64,000 nt of DNA from JAFGJQ01 sp052034525 (lineage in GTDB: Bacteria; Planctomycetota; Phycisphaerae; UBA1845), in assembly GCA_052034525.1 (NCBI GenBank), contig JBPOIK010000028.1:1-64000 (forward strand), given 5' to 3'. Under the pieces are notes generated by a model. The model was given only the letters and a program-made list of their open reading frames with translations. It did no database searches and was not told the DNA's origin. Shown one piece after another: positions 24,059 through 31,930 of this stretch (its first letter is position 1; every line of letters begins with the position of its first letter). Position numbers and translations under genes: made by a program.

Positions 24059-25423
24059 TCATCGTCGCCGGCTCCGACCATCCATCGCGGGGGCCTCGAT
24101 GCCCAGGGCCTTGAGCTTGCGGTACAGCGTGCTCGGATTGATTCCCAAATCGGCGGCGGCCTGCTTGCGGTTGCCCTCGTGCCGCCGCAGCGCCTCGGCG
24201 ATCAGCAGCCGTTCCATCGATTCCAGCGTGGTGGGGCCCTCGTCGGTTCGCGGAGAGCGACCGGCCGTCGGGCGCAGCTCCGGCGGCAGGTGATGCAGCT
24301 CGATCAGCCCGCCCCGGCACAGGACGAACGCCTGCTCGATGATGTTCTCCAGCTCGCGGACGTTGCCGGGATAGTCATACTCCATCAGTCGAGCGAGCAC
24401 GCCCCCGGACACGCCGGCAATGCTCTTGCCCTGCATGCCGTTGAATTTCCTCACGAGCCGGTCAATGAGCAGTGGAATGTCTTCACGACGCTGCCGCAGA
24501 CCCGGCAGCTTCAGATGCACCACACGGACGCGGTAATACAGGTCTTCGCGAAAAGCCCCCGCCCCGACCATGGCGGCCAGATCCTTGTTCGTCGCCGCCA
24601 CCACCCGAACGTTCACCTTCAACGATTCGACGGACCCCAGCGGCTCGATACACCGCTCCTGCAGCACCCGCAGCAACCGCGCCTGCATGGCCGGCGAGAT
24701 GTCCCCGATTTCGTCGAGAAAGACCGTGCCGCCGTCGGCCAGGGCAAACCGTCCGGGCTTGTCCCGCCGGGCGTCGGTGAATGCTCCGGCCTTGTGCCCG
24801 AACAGTTCGGATTCCAGCAGGGTATCCGGCAGCGCGGCGCAGTTGATGGCCACAAAACGCTTTTTCCGCCGGCGCGAAAGGTTGTGGATCGCCCGGGCAA
24901 ACAGCTCCTTGCCCGTGCCGCTGGCGCCTTCGATCAGCACCGTGCTGTCGCTTTCGGCCACCTGCGGCAGAATCTGAAACAGGCTCATCATGGCTGGACT
25001 GCGCCCGACGATGTCCTCGAAGGTATAGCGTGATTCGAGCTCCTTCTGAAGCTGCTCCACCTCGCTGAGATCCTGGAATGTCTCGACCCCGCCGATAATC
25101 GATCCGTCCGCCGCCTGGAGGAGGGCCGTCGAAATGCGGATCGGAATCCGGCGCCCGTCATGACTGACAATGTGCGCCGTCGCGTTCACGACGGGCTTGC
25201 CGGTACTGAGCGTCTGCCGCAGCGCGCAGGCACTCTCACAGATGCTTGCCCGGAATACCTCGCAGCAGGGACGTCCCAAGGCGTCGTCCCGGGACACCCC
25301 CGTGATCCGTTCCGCCGCCTGGTTGAAGGTCGTGACGCGCCAGTCCAGATCGACGGTGAACACACCCTCGTTGATCGAATCCAGGATCACGTCCTGCGAC
25401 TGGCGGCCGGAAGTTGCGAACAC
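24059..25423 (-). CDS. sigma54-dependent activator with PAS domain and GAFTDA variant
   Basis: A 454-residue bacterial enhancer-binding protein. The N-terminal PAS domain (about residues 8-115) carries clustered cysteines (Cys53, 54, 62, 66 in RPCCEVFRASICESACALR), suggesting a redox or Fe-S sensor. The AAA+ domain has Walker A GASGTGKE (166-173), Walker B TVFLDEIGD, and the sigma54-contact loop reads GAFTDA at 213-218 instead of GAFTGA. The C-terminus is a Fis-type helix-turn-helix (NRKQAAADLGINPSTLYRKL). The start is a GTG. It lies divergent to the right-hand NifX/ferredoxin/ATPase operon and is the likely regulator of both arms. Confidence 0.94.
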   Translation of the reverse strand: MFATSGRQSQDVILDSINEGVFTVDLDWRVTTFNQAAERITGVSRDDALGRPCCEVFRASICESACALRQTLSTGKPVVNATAHIVSHDGRRIPIRISTALLQAADGSIIGGVETFQDLSEVEQLQKELESRYTFEDIVGRSPAMMSLFQILPQVAESDSTVLIEGASGTGKELFARAIHNLSRRRKKRFVAINCAALPDTLLESELFGHKAGAFTDARRDKPGRFALADGGTVFLDEIGDISPAMQARLLRVLQERCIEPLGSVESLKVNVRVVAATNKDLAAMVGAGAFREDLYYRVRVVHLKLPGLRQRREDIPLLIDRLVRKFNGMQGKSIAGVSGGVLARLMEYDYPGNVRELENIIEQAFVLCRGGLIELHHLPPELRPTAGRSPRTDEGPTTLESMERLLIAEALRRHEGNRKQAAADLGINPSTLYRKLKALGIEAPAMDGRSRRR

Positions 25424-25623
25424 AATTCACCTCGTTGCGCCAGATCCTAGAGGGGAACTCGGCAAATTGCAACGGTACAGCGTGGCGTAAACTTGCACAT
25501 TGCAACAATTACCTGGAGGCGGTCTGCATAGGTCAAGGCATGTAACATAAATAAATATAAATGGTTACACTCGAAGGCGACAGAAAACACGAACTGGCAC
25601 GCAATCTGTGACAAGTCGTTTTG
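25424..25623. promoter_or_regulatory. divergent control region of the NifX/ATPase cluster
   Basis: This 200-bp gap separates the activator gene (minus) from the NifX gene 3 (plus). It contains two copies of ATTGCAAC at 25466-25473 and 25499-25506, 33 bp apart, about three helical turns. The second copy is part of a perfect inverted repeat TTGCA-CAT-TGCAA at 25493-25505. These look like upstream activator sites for the Fis-type protein. An AT-rich stretch lies at 25535-25570, and a sigma54-like element precedes the NifX gene. Confidence 0.5.
25594..25609 (+). promoter_or_regulatory. candidate sigma54 promoter with weak -12
   Basis: CTGGCACG matches the -24 consensus exactly. At the -12 position the sequence reads CTGT where TTGC is expected, so GT replaces the usual GC after the right 10-bp interval. 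The start would fall near 25620, only about 4 nt before the ATG, which would give a nearly leaderless mRNA; no ribosome-binding site precedes that ATG. Confidence 0.4.
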
Positions 25624-26031
25624 ATGAAGATTGCGATTCCTCAGTGGCAGGGCCGGGTTTCGCCCGTTCTCGATGCGGCGGCCAGCCTGCTCGTCGTCGA
25701 GGCGGCGGAGGGTCAGCCGATCAGCCGCCGCGAGGTTCACCTGGCGGCGGTCGATCCGATCCAGCGCGCTCGGGAAATCGGGCGGGAGGGAGCGGACGTG
25801 CTGATCTGCGGGGCGCTCTCCTGGCCACTGGAGGCCGCGTTGTCCTCCACCGGCATTCGCGTGGTTCCGCATATCTGCGGAAATGTGGACGCGGTGTTGG
25901 CCGCTTTTCTGGACGGTTCGCTGGGACACAAGGCGTACGTGATGCCCGGGTGTTGTGGACGGCGCCGGCGCGGGCAGAACGGCCCACGTCGTGGTCGCGG
26001 TCGCCGGGGGAAGTCGCAGGAGATGGGGTGA
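25624..26031 (+). CDS. NifX/NifB-family protein 3
   Basis: A 135-residue protein beginning MKIAIPQWQGRVSPVLDAA, with ADVLICGALSWPLEAAL and a C-terminal MPGCCGRRRRGQNGPRRGRG tail. It lacks HFGHC; the RVSPVLD opening defines a subgroup usually encoded beside a DUF5320-like protein and MinD-type ATPases. The CC pair and Arg-rich tail at the end are unusual and could bind nucleic acid or a metal. It is the first gene of the right arm. An in-frame TTG precedes the ATG by one codon. No good ribosome-binding site. Confidence 0.9.
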   Translation: MKIAIPQWQGRVSPVLDAAASLLVVEAAEGQPISRREVHLAAVDPIQRAREIGREGADVLICGALSWPLEAALSSTGIRVVPHICGNVDAVLAAFLDGSLGHKAYVMPGCCGRRRRGQNGPRRGRGRRGKSQEMG

Positions 26032-26118
26032 CACTCCCGCCAGCCGGCGGGCTTAGTGGTGTGTGTGGAAACCGAACGCGCGGCACGCCGCGCAGAAAGA
26101 GTAAGGAGGTAGCAGACA

Positions 26119-26478
26119 ATGCCAGCAGGTGATCGAACCGGACCGATGGGCTTGGGTCCGATGACCGGCCGAGGTGCCGGGTATTGCGCCGGGTATGCGA
26201 TGCCGGGCTACATGAATCCGATGCCCGGCTACGGTTGGGGCATGGGGCGGGGTATGGGCTTCGGGCGAGGCCGGGGGGGCGGTCGCGGGTGGCGTCACTG
26301 GTACCACGCGACCGGATTGCCGTTCTGGGCGCGGACGGCGGCGCCTTTGGCCACGGATGCGCCCGCAGACGCCGAGGCGCGCGCGCTGCGCGCCCAGGCC
26401 GCACAGATGGAGAGAACGCTGGAAGAAATCCGGCGGCGGCTCGCGGAACTGGAGTCTACCCAGACCAAGGGGGCGTAA
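26119..26478 (+). CDS. DUF5320-like Gly/Met-rich protein
   Basis: A 119-residue protein of the type MPxGDRTGPMGLGPMTGRGAGYCAGY, followed by a Gly/Met/Arg-rich stretch and a C-terminal helix that could form a coiled coil (about residues 82-113). This pattern is known as DUF5320 and is nearly always found with NifX/NifB-family genes and MinD-type ATPases in anaerobes. Function unknown; a scaffold or metal handling protein is a guess. A perfect AAGGAGGT precedes the ATG. Second gene of the right arm. Confidence 0.85.
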   Translation: MPAGDRTGPMGLGPMTGRGAGYCAGYAMPGYMNPMPGYGWGMGRGMGFGRGRGGGRGWRHWYHATGLPFWARTAAPLATDAPADAEARALRAQAAQMERTLEEIRRRLAELESTQTKGA

Positions 26479-26479
26479 C

Positions 26480-26944
26480 TTGGCCGGACGAGAATGTCGC
26501 GGACGGCGAAGTCGCGGGCTGAACGACGGGCGAGGACGAAGGAAAGGATGCGGTTCCGGCGGGCGCTGGGTCCGGAACCCCGGCGGGACGCCCAACAGCG
26601 CCCCCCGAACCGCCATCCCGGATGCGTTCAATCAGCCGCTCCCGCCCGCAGCGCCCCAACCCAGGGCACTACCTCCGTTTCGAGCGCAGGCCGGGAAGCT
26701 TCAAGGCCAATGGGATACAATCCGTACCGGTGGCGAGGGCGCACGGCCGAATGCCGTTCGTCGCGTGGCAGTGGTTGACCACGGAACCTGTCAACTCTGC
26801 GGCGTCTGTGAGGAGGCGTGCCCCCGGGACGCCATCCGGATGACGACGGCGATCAGCGTGGACCACTCCCGATGCACGGGCTGCGGCGTTTGTGTCGGAT
26901 TGTGCCCGGTCGGTGCCATGCATCTGGAGAATGTTGGAGTGTGA
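26480..26944 (+). CDS. ferredoxin-like 4Fe-4S protein with basic N-terminus
   Basis: A 154-residue protein whose C-terminal 60 residues are a classic two-cluster ferredoxin: CQLCGVCEEACP and CTGCGVCVGLCP, each of C-x2-C-x2-C-x3-C form. The first 90 residues are Arg/Gly/Pro-rich (GRGRRKGCGSGGRWVRNPGG). The start is proposed as TTG at 26480, about 7 bp after the AAGGGGG of the preceding gene end; other starts upstream lie within the previous gene. It could donate electrons to, or store clusters for, the ATPases encoded downstream. Confidence 0.75.
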   Translation: MAGRECRGRRSRGLNDGRGRRKGCGSGGRWVRNPGGTPNSAPRTAIPDAFNQPLPPAAPQPRALPPFRAQAGKLQGQWDTIRTGGEGARPNAVRRVAVVDHGTCQLCGVCEEACPRDAIRMTTAISVDHSRCTGCGVCVGLCPVGAMHLENVGV

Positions 26945-26952
26945 GGGTCGAA

Positions 26953-27240
26953 ATGAGCGTACCGCCTGATGAATGCCGCGACCGCCTCCGGTTTCGCCTG
27001 AACGACGCCAGCGGCGTTCTTCGCTTCGTGGAATTCGAGATTCTGGGCACGCCGACCTGCCGGGATCTGGAGACGACGCTTCGCAGCTATCTGGTCGGTC
27101 GTCCGCTGGCCGAGGTGGATCTGGACTATCTGCGAACCCTGCATTGCGCGGGCCGTGGCGATTGTGTTCACGCCGTGATCCGGGAAGTGCAGAAACACCA
27201 GGCGCTATTTCTCCATGACCGGAGAAAGAGACCTGCGTGA
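26953..27240 (+). CDS. IscU/NifU-like protein, divergent
   Basis: A 95-residue protein that reads like a short, divergent scaffold of the IscU/NifU N-terminal type. RLRFRLNDASGVLRFVEFEILG corresponds to the beta-strand region. TPTCRDLETTLRSYLVGRPLAEVD matches the region where IscU has GCGSAxAS. LHCAGRGDCVHAVIREV aligns with the HCSxLAEDAI segment. Only two cysteine positions of the usual three are evident. ATG has GAGGG 5 bp upstream. It suggests that iron-sulfur cluster building or carrying is part of this operon. The match is by eye and moderate. Confidence 0.6.
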   Translation: MSVPPDECRDRLRFRLNDASGVLRFVEFEILGTPTCRDLETTLRSYLVGRPLAEVDLDYLRTLHCAGRGDCVHAVIREVQKHQALFLHDRRKRPA

Positions 27241-27872
27241 TGTTGAAAGACGTCCCCGGAGAACTCAAGAGACACGCGCCTTTCACGGCCTTCGGCACGC
27301 TCACCGGCCTGGGCATCATGGGTGTGATCGTCTGGACCGGCGTCTCGAAATCCACATCCGCCCGACTGTTCTGGACCCTGCACCCGCTGCACGTTCTGCT
27401 CAGCGCCCTGGTGACGACGGCCATGTACGAGCGGCACGGACCCCGCTCGAACTGGAGTCGATTTCTCGTCGGGTATTTCGGCTCCATCGGTATCGCCACT
27501 CTGAGCGATTCGGTGATGCCGTTTGTGGGCGAATGGATGATGAACCTGCCGAATCGCGGAGTCCACATCGGCTTCATCGAGAAATGGTGGCTCGTGAACC
27601 CGCTGGCCGTTGTGGGAATTCTCGTGGGCGCTCGCTGGCCGCACACGCGAACGCCGCATGCCGCGCACGTGCTTCTGAGCACCTGGGCGTCGCTGTTTCA
27701 CATGACGATGGCGGGCGCCATCGCAGACTTGGGCTCGATGCTGCTGGCCGGGGTGTTCCTGTTCCTGGCCGTCTGGGTTCCCTGCTGTACCAGCGACATC
27801 GTGTTTCCCCTGCTTTTTGTTCGTCGAACCAACGTACCGGCGGCGGATGCCGCGCGAGGTCACGCATCATGA
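27240..27872 (+). CDS. polytopic membrane protein of the ATPase operon
   Basis: A 210-residue integral membrane protein with about six hydrophobic segments, for example GLGIMGVIVWTG, LHVLLSALVTTAMY and SMLLAGVFLFLAVW. Histidines near the membrane (LHPLHVLL, HAAHVLL) and a CC pair (WVPCCTSD) could be metal sites. The ATG overlaps the last base of the IscU-like gene stop (TGATG) and its own stop overlaps the first ATPase gene by 4 bp, so it is tightly coupled. No family recognised; it may recruit the ATPases to the membrane or carry metal. Confidence 0.75.
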   Translation: MLKDVPGELKRHAPFTAFGTLTGLGIMGVIVWTGVSKSTSARLFWTLHPLHVLLSALVTTAMYERHGPRSNWSRFLVGYFGSIGIATLSDSVMPFVGEWMMNLPNRGVHIGFIEKWWLVNPLAVVGILVGARWPHTRTPHAAHVLLSTWASLFHMTMAGAIADLGSMLLAGVFLFLAVWVPCCTSDIVFPLLFVRRTNVPAADAARGHAS

Positions 27873-28756
27873 AAATCGCCGTCGCCAGCGGCAAGGGCGG
27901 AACGGGCAAGACCACAGTGGCCACGAACCTGGCCTGGGTCGCCGCGGAGACCGGACGGACCGTGGCCTACGTGGACTGCGACGTGGAAGAGCCGAACGGC
28001 CACCTGTTTCTGACGCCCGAGTGGTGCGCCGAGCAGGTGATCACGCGTCCGGTGCCGCAGGTGGACGAGGCCCGGTGCTCCCACTGCGGCAAGTGCGGCG
28101 AAATCTGCCAGTTCAGCGCGATCGTTCCACTGGACAACACCGTTCTTGTGTTCCCCGAATTGTGTCACAGCTGCGGCGGATGCAGGCTGGTCTGCCCGAC
28201 CGGCGCCATTCGAGAGGTTCCGCGCGAGATCGGCGTGCTGCGCACCGGACATGCAGCGCAGATCCGGTTCACGGACGGGCTGTTGAACGTGGGTGAGGCA
28301 ATGAGCCCTCCGTTGATCCGGCAAGTCAAGGCGGCAGCCCCGCAGGCCGACCTGATTCTCATCGACGCACCGCCCGGCACATCGTGCCCGGTGGTCGAAG
28401 CGGTGCGGGGCGTGGATTTCGTGCTGCTGGTGACGGAACCCACGCCGTTCGGACTCAACGATTTGAAACTGGCTGCGGAAATGACCCGCGCCATGAGCCT
28501 GCCGATGGGCCTGGTCATCAACCGGGCGGGCTCAGGCACCCCGGAGACCCGGCAATACGCCCGCGCCCAGCGGCTGGCGGTGCTCGCCGAGATTCCGGAT
28601 GACCGGCGAGTGGCCGAAGCGTATTCGCGGGGCGAACTGGCCGCCGGGGTGCTCCCGGCGTACCGTCGCGTATTTCAGAAGCTGCTGACTCGACTGGAGA
28701 GGGCAGGCGACTCATCGCGCATCACTCCGTCGGCGGCAGGGAGTGAGCCGTCATGA
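27869..28756 (+). CDS. MinD/Mrp-type P-loop ATPase with inserted ferredoxin domain 1
   Basis: A 295-residue ATPase of the MinD superfamily with a deviant Walker A (GKGGTGKTT, residues 8-16). An inserted two-cluster ferredoxin has Cys at 70, 73, 76, 80, 99, 102, 105 and 109. The Walker-like DAPPGTSCPVVEA motif and a final LLVTEPTPFGLNDL, typical of this family, follow. Related proteins load iron-sulfur clusters or, in Desulfovibrio, accompany the Orange Protein. It overlaps both neighbours by 4 bp. It probably works as a heterodimer with the next ATPase. Confidence 0.95.
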   Translation: MKIAVASGKGGTGKTTVATNLAWVAAETGRTVAYVDCDVEEPNGHLFLTPEWCAEQVITRPVPQVDEARCSHCGKCGEICQFSAIVPLDNTVLVFPELCHSCGGCRLVCPTGAIREVPREIGVLRTGHAAQIRFTDGLLNVGEAMSPPLIRQVKAAAPQADLILIDAPPGTSCPVVEAVRGVDFVLLVTEPTPFGLNDLKLAAEMTRAMSLPMGLVINRAGSGTPETRQYARAQRLAVLAEIPDDRRVAEAYSRGELAAGVLPAYRRVFQKLLTRLERAGDSSRITPSAAGSEPS

Positions 28757-29829
28757 ATGAGCTGGTGGTGATCAGCGGCAAAGGGGGGACTGGCAAAACC
28801 TCTATCACGGCCTGTCTGGCCGTGCTTGCGGAACGGTGCGTCGTCGCCGACTGCGACGTGGATGCGGCGGACCTGCACCTGGTGCTGGAGCCGCGGATCC
28901 AGCATCGAGAGGAGTTTCGCAGCGGCCACGAGGCCATCATCCGCCAGGCGGACTGCATTTCGTGCGGCGCCTGCGTGGCGTACTGTCGCTACGATGCGGT
29001 GAGACAGTGCTTCGTCGGGCATGATGCGGCTGTGACGCGCGGCCCCCACGCCGCGTGCCGAAACTGCGATCTCTGTCAGCGGGCGTGCTCCCTGCGGACC
29101 AACGAGATTCTGCGGGAAATGTGGCAGGCTTCCGGGCACGAGGGCCAGCCCGTGTTCGTCGTGGATCCGCTGGCGTGTGAAGGCTGTGGAGTCTGTGTCC
29201 ACTTCTGTCCCGTCCGGGCCATCGATTTCGTGGAGCGCACGTGCGGCGAATGGTTCATCTCGGATACGCGCTGCGGGCCGATGGTACACGCCCGGCTCGG
29301 CACCGCCGCGGAGAACTCCGGCAAGCTGGTCAGCCTGATCCGAAAAAATGCCCGTCGACTCGCCGGAGAGCACGGAATCGACCGCATTCTCATCGATGGT
29401 TCGCCGGGCATCGGCTGCCCGGTGATCGCAAGCATCACCGGCGCCGCCCTGGTCCTGATTGTGACGGAGCCGACGCCCAGCGGCCTGCACGATCTGACGC
29501 GGGTAGGTGACCTGACGGGGCATTTTGACATCCCCACCCTCGTGTGCATCAATAAGTGGGACATCAACCCCGACGTGTCCCGGGCGATCGAGACCCACGC
29601 CGCCGCGGCGGGCATGCGTGTGGTCGGCCGGGTTCGCTATGATCCGGCCGTAACGCAAGCCCAGATTCAAGGCAAAGCGGTGGTGGAGCACGCGACAACC
29701 GGCTGCGTGGAGGATATGCGAGCGCTGTGGGCCGAGATTCAGCCGCTCTGGACCGCGCCCGCCCGGGCCGACCACGCCCACTCCCGATCGGCCCACCCTT
29801 CCCTGGCTGGCGGGTCGGACCGAGTCTGA
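28753..29829 (+). CDS. MinD/Mrp-type P-loop ATPase with three 4Fe-4S motifs
   Basis: A 358-residue partner ATPase with GKGGTGKTS near the start. Its ferredoxin insert is longer than usual and holds three complete C-x2-C-x2-C-x3-C motifs, with Cys at 68/71/74/78, 102/105/108/112 and 142/145/148/152. The usual insert has two. The ATP-binding continuation is present (ILIDGSPGIGCPVIAS, IVTEPTPSGLHDL). The ATGA overlaps the stop of the first ATPase gene. The C-terminal 30 residues are low complexity. It closes the right arm of the cluster. Confidence 0.94.
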   Translation: MNELVVISGKGGTGKTSITACLAVLAERCVVADCDVDAADLHLVLEPRIQHREEFRSGHEAIIRQADCISCGACVAYCRYDAVRQCFVGHDAAVTRGPHAACRNCDLCQRACSLRTNEILREMWQASGHEGQPVFVVDPLACEGCGVCVHFCPVRAIDFVERTCGEWFISDTRCGPMVHARLGTAAENSGKLVSLIRKNARRLAGEHGIDRILIDGSPGIGCPVIASITGAALVLIVTEPTPSGLHDLTRVGDLTGHFDIPTLVCINKWDINPDVSRAIETHAAAAGMRVVGRVRYDPAVTQAQIQGKAVVEHATTGCVEDMRALWAEIQPLWTAPARADHAHSRSAHPSLAGGSDRV

Positions 29830-29860
29830 CACGCTACCGTCCGAGCCTGGCGCGCGGAGG

Positions 29861-30457
29861 TCAACGGGAGCATCTGTGCATGCGGCCCAGCAGGGGCAGC
29901 GCGACGACCAGAAGCAGCAGGCCCGGGGCCGCTCCGGTCCCGCATAGAATCGGCCAGATGTTCAATCCGGCATTGTCGTCGATGGGGTTCCTGTCGCACA
30001 ACGGATCGTCGTCGATGGACCCGCACGGGTCACAGCCCGTGTTGCCGATCTCCTCAGGAAGCAGCCTGCTGTCCGATGGCTCTCCGGTGCGCTCATCGAC
30101 TTTCACTACGGTGCCGCGATCGGTCATCCAGAATACGGCCGGGTAGCCGTCCGCATCGTCGGCGAACAGGATTTGGCCGGCGGCAAAACCGTTGTAGAAC
30201 ACGTTGTTGTCTTCATCGACGAACAGCCGGTTGAGCCGCCTGTCACGGCCTGTGATCAGGATCACTTCTCCGGTCTGGGCGACGACCGTGAGATTCGCGT
30301 TGGAGGTGTTGACCACTCCGCAGATGTCGCCCGTCTGGGGATCCTCAAAACGCTCCCACGGTTTGCCGAACTGCGCCCACGCCGTGGTCGGCAGCGCGAA
30401 CCACGCCATTGTCGCCACCAGTCCGGAACACATGCCACGCACATTCTTGATGTTCAC
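29861..30457 (-). CDS. secreted protein with C-terminal membrane anchor
   Basis: A 198-residue protein with an N-terminal signal peptide ending in TTAWA-Q. The body is beta-rich (GDICGVVNTSNANLTVVAQ, FVDEDNNVFYNGFAAG) with an Asp-rich segment (CGSIDDDPLCDRNPIDDNAG) that may bind calcium. The C-terminus is one hydrophobic span plus basic residues (LLLLVVALPLLGRMHRCSR), the layout of PEP-CTERM-like or other sorting tails, though no PEP motif is seen. It converges on the ATPase operon. Function unknown. Confidence 0.7.
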   Translation of the reverse strand: MNIKNVRGMCSGLVATMAWFALPTTAWAQFGKPWERFEDPQTGDICGVVNTSNANLTVVAQTGEVILITGRDRRLNRLFVDEDNNVFYNGFAAGQILFADDADGYPAVFWMTDRGTVVKVDERTGEPSDSRLLPEEIGNTGCDPCGSIDDDPLCDRNPIDDNAGLNIWPILCGTGAAPGLLLLVVALPLLGRMHRCSR

Positions 30458-30859
30458 TCCGCACTCCCTTCGCCGCTTCGACCGGCCCTCGCGTTCATCT
30501 GGTTGATCCCGCGTCGGGCCGACGGAGAATAGCGCTCCACCGCGTTCCCGTCAACCGCGGCCGGAAACCGCTCGGAATGGATCGACGCGCCCGGGACGAA
30601 TTCCTCCGCCGGGCCGATCTCGGCATTCCGGGCGCATCGCGAATACCGTCGACACGAAACCGCAGACGACGGGGACGTGTCCCACCGGCGCTCCATCCAC
30701 GTTGCCACTCACGGTCGACTTCGGCAGGCCTGACGGAGCGCCACGCAACCGGTTCTGATCGAAGAGACGGGTTCTTCCGCTTGCCGGGGCAGCCCCTTCC
30801 CGCGACAATCTGTTGCTGATACACGCACGCAAACCGGACGTTCAGCGGGGGTAGCAAGC
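30458..30859. other. divergent intergenic region
   Basis: About 400 bp between two divergently transcribed genes, for the secreted protein (minus) and the lipoprotein (plus). No reliable coding frame is seen; the open frames are short and mutually overlapping. It must hold both promoters, but I found no element good enough to list. Confidence 0.4.
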
Positions 30860-31909
30860 ATGTTGAAAAGAATCGTGAGACACCGGCGGGTCTGGTTCGT
30901 GTGCCTGCTGGCCGGGCTGCCGATCGGTTGCGGAGGCGGGGGCGGCGGACGAAAGGACCGCATCGTCGTCACCCGGATCCCGGACTTCTACAAGGGCGAC
31001 CTGACCCGGCTGGCCGTCGTGCCGTTCGGCAACCGGACCGGAGTGCGCGGCGCGGCCGAGCGGATCGGCGACCGAATCTCCGCCGAGCTGACCAACAACG
31101 CAACCTACGAGGTCTACACCCGTTCCCACTTGTGCGACATTCTGGCGGAGCACGACGCCATCGCCGCCGGCATCATCGACGCGGATCTGGCCCGGACGAT
31201 CGGGCGGGTCAAGGCCGTTCAAGCCCTGATCTGCGGCGTGCTTAACCGCTACGATGCCGACACCCGTCACGAAATCCGATCCATCCCGGTCCCCACCTGG
31301 GGTCAGGACGCTTACGGCAACGCGGTGATCACCGGCTGGCAGCAGATTCCGTATGACTGGTATCGCCATGAGGTGACCGTCGACTGCCAGGTGGTGGTGC
31401 TCGACGCGGTGACGGGGCGGCAGATCGCCGCGGTCAGCCAACCCGTCAGCCTCTCGGCCGAAGGCACTCCACCCAAGCACATCGCCTCACTACTGCTCCT
31501 CGCGGCCGAGGCTCAACTGATCCGACACGTGCTGGAGTCCGTGGCCGTCACCCGCAAGGAGATCAAGGTTCCCAAGGACGCCGTGCGGATCGCCTGTGAT
31601 TTTTACGACCAGGAATGGGACTGGCAGGACCGATTCACGCCGGACATGGACAGCGTGCATGTAGTGGTTCGTCTGCCTGCCGAGGCCGATCGCAACAATT
31701 TCCGCATCACCATTGTGCCGAAGGGAGGCCGCGAGGTGCTGGCCGAGACGGACTTCACCTGGAACAAAGAGCACGAACGGGAGAGCTACCGATTCTCCGT
31801 GCAAGAGCTTCTTGACAGAAACGGCTATGGGGACTATCAGGCCAAGCTGTACTCCGGGCCGAGTCCCGTCGCCTGGCGCAATTTTCGGATTGTCGAACCC
31901 AAGCGATAG
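30860..31909 (+). CDS. predicted lipoprotein with CsgG/TolB-N-like domain
   Basis: A 349-residue lipoprotein (LAGLPIGC, Cys24, followed by a glycine run). Residues about 47-140 look like the alpha/beta domain of CsgG, LpoB or GNA1162-type lipoproteins: RLAVVPFGNRTGVRGAAERIGDRIS, YEVYTRSHLCDILAEHD, and VKAVQALICGVLNRYD. The C-terminal part is beta-rich (VVRLPAEADRNNFRITIVP, VLAETDFTW). It probably sits in the outer membrane, facing the periplasm. It ends 21 bp before the flavoprotein gene. Confidence 0.75.
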   Translation: MLKRIVRHRRVWFVCLLAGLPIGCGGGGGGRKDRIVVTRIPDFYKGDLTRLAVVPFGNRTGVRGAAERIGDRISAELTNNATYEVYTRSHLCDILAEHDAIAAGIIDADLARTIGRVKAVQALICGVLNRYDADTRHEIRSIPVPTWGQDAYGNAVITGWQQIPYDWYRHEVTVDCQVVVLDAVTGRQIAAVSQPVSLSAEGTPPKHIASLLLLAAEAQLIRHVLESVAVTRKEIKVPKDAVRIACDFYDQEWDWQDRFTPDMDSVHVVVRLPAEADRNNFRITIVPKGGREVLAETDFTWNKEHERESYRFSVQELLDRNGYGDYQAKLYSGPSPVAWRNFRIVEPKR

Positions 31910-31930
31910 GCCGCCCGACGGAACACGACT

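Noticed and set aside
27215..27868. Long in-frame extension upstream of the first MinD-type ATPase
   Set aside because: It lies inside the membrane-protein gene, which has a real reading in another frame, and the ATPase family starts exactly at the ATG at 27869.
19385..29829. Nitrogenase or its cofactor operon, suggested by NifX/NifB-family proteins
   Set aside because: No nifH, nifD, nifK, nifE or nifN and no radical-SAM NifB is present. The NifX-type proteins are single-domain and fit Orange-Protein-type clusters better.
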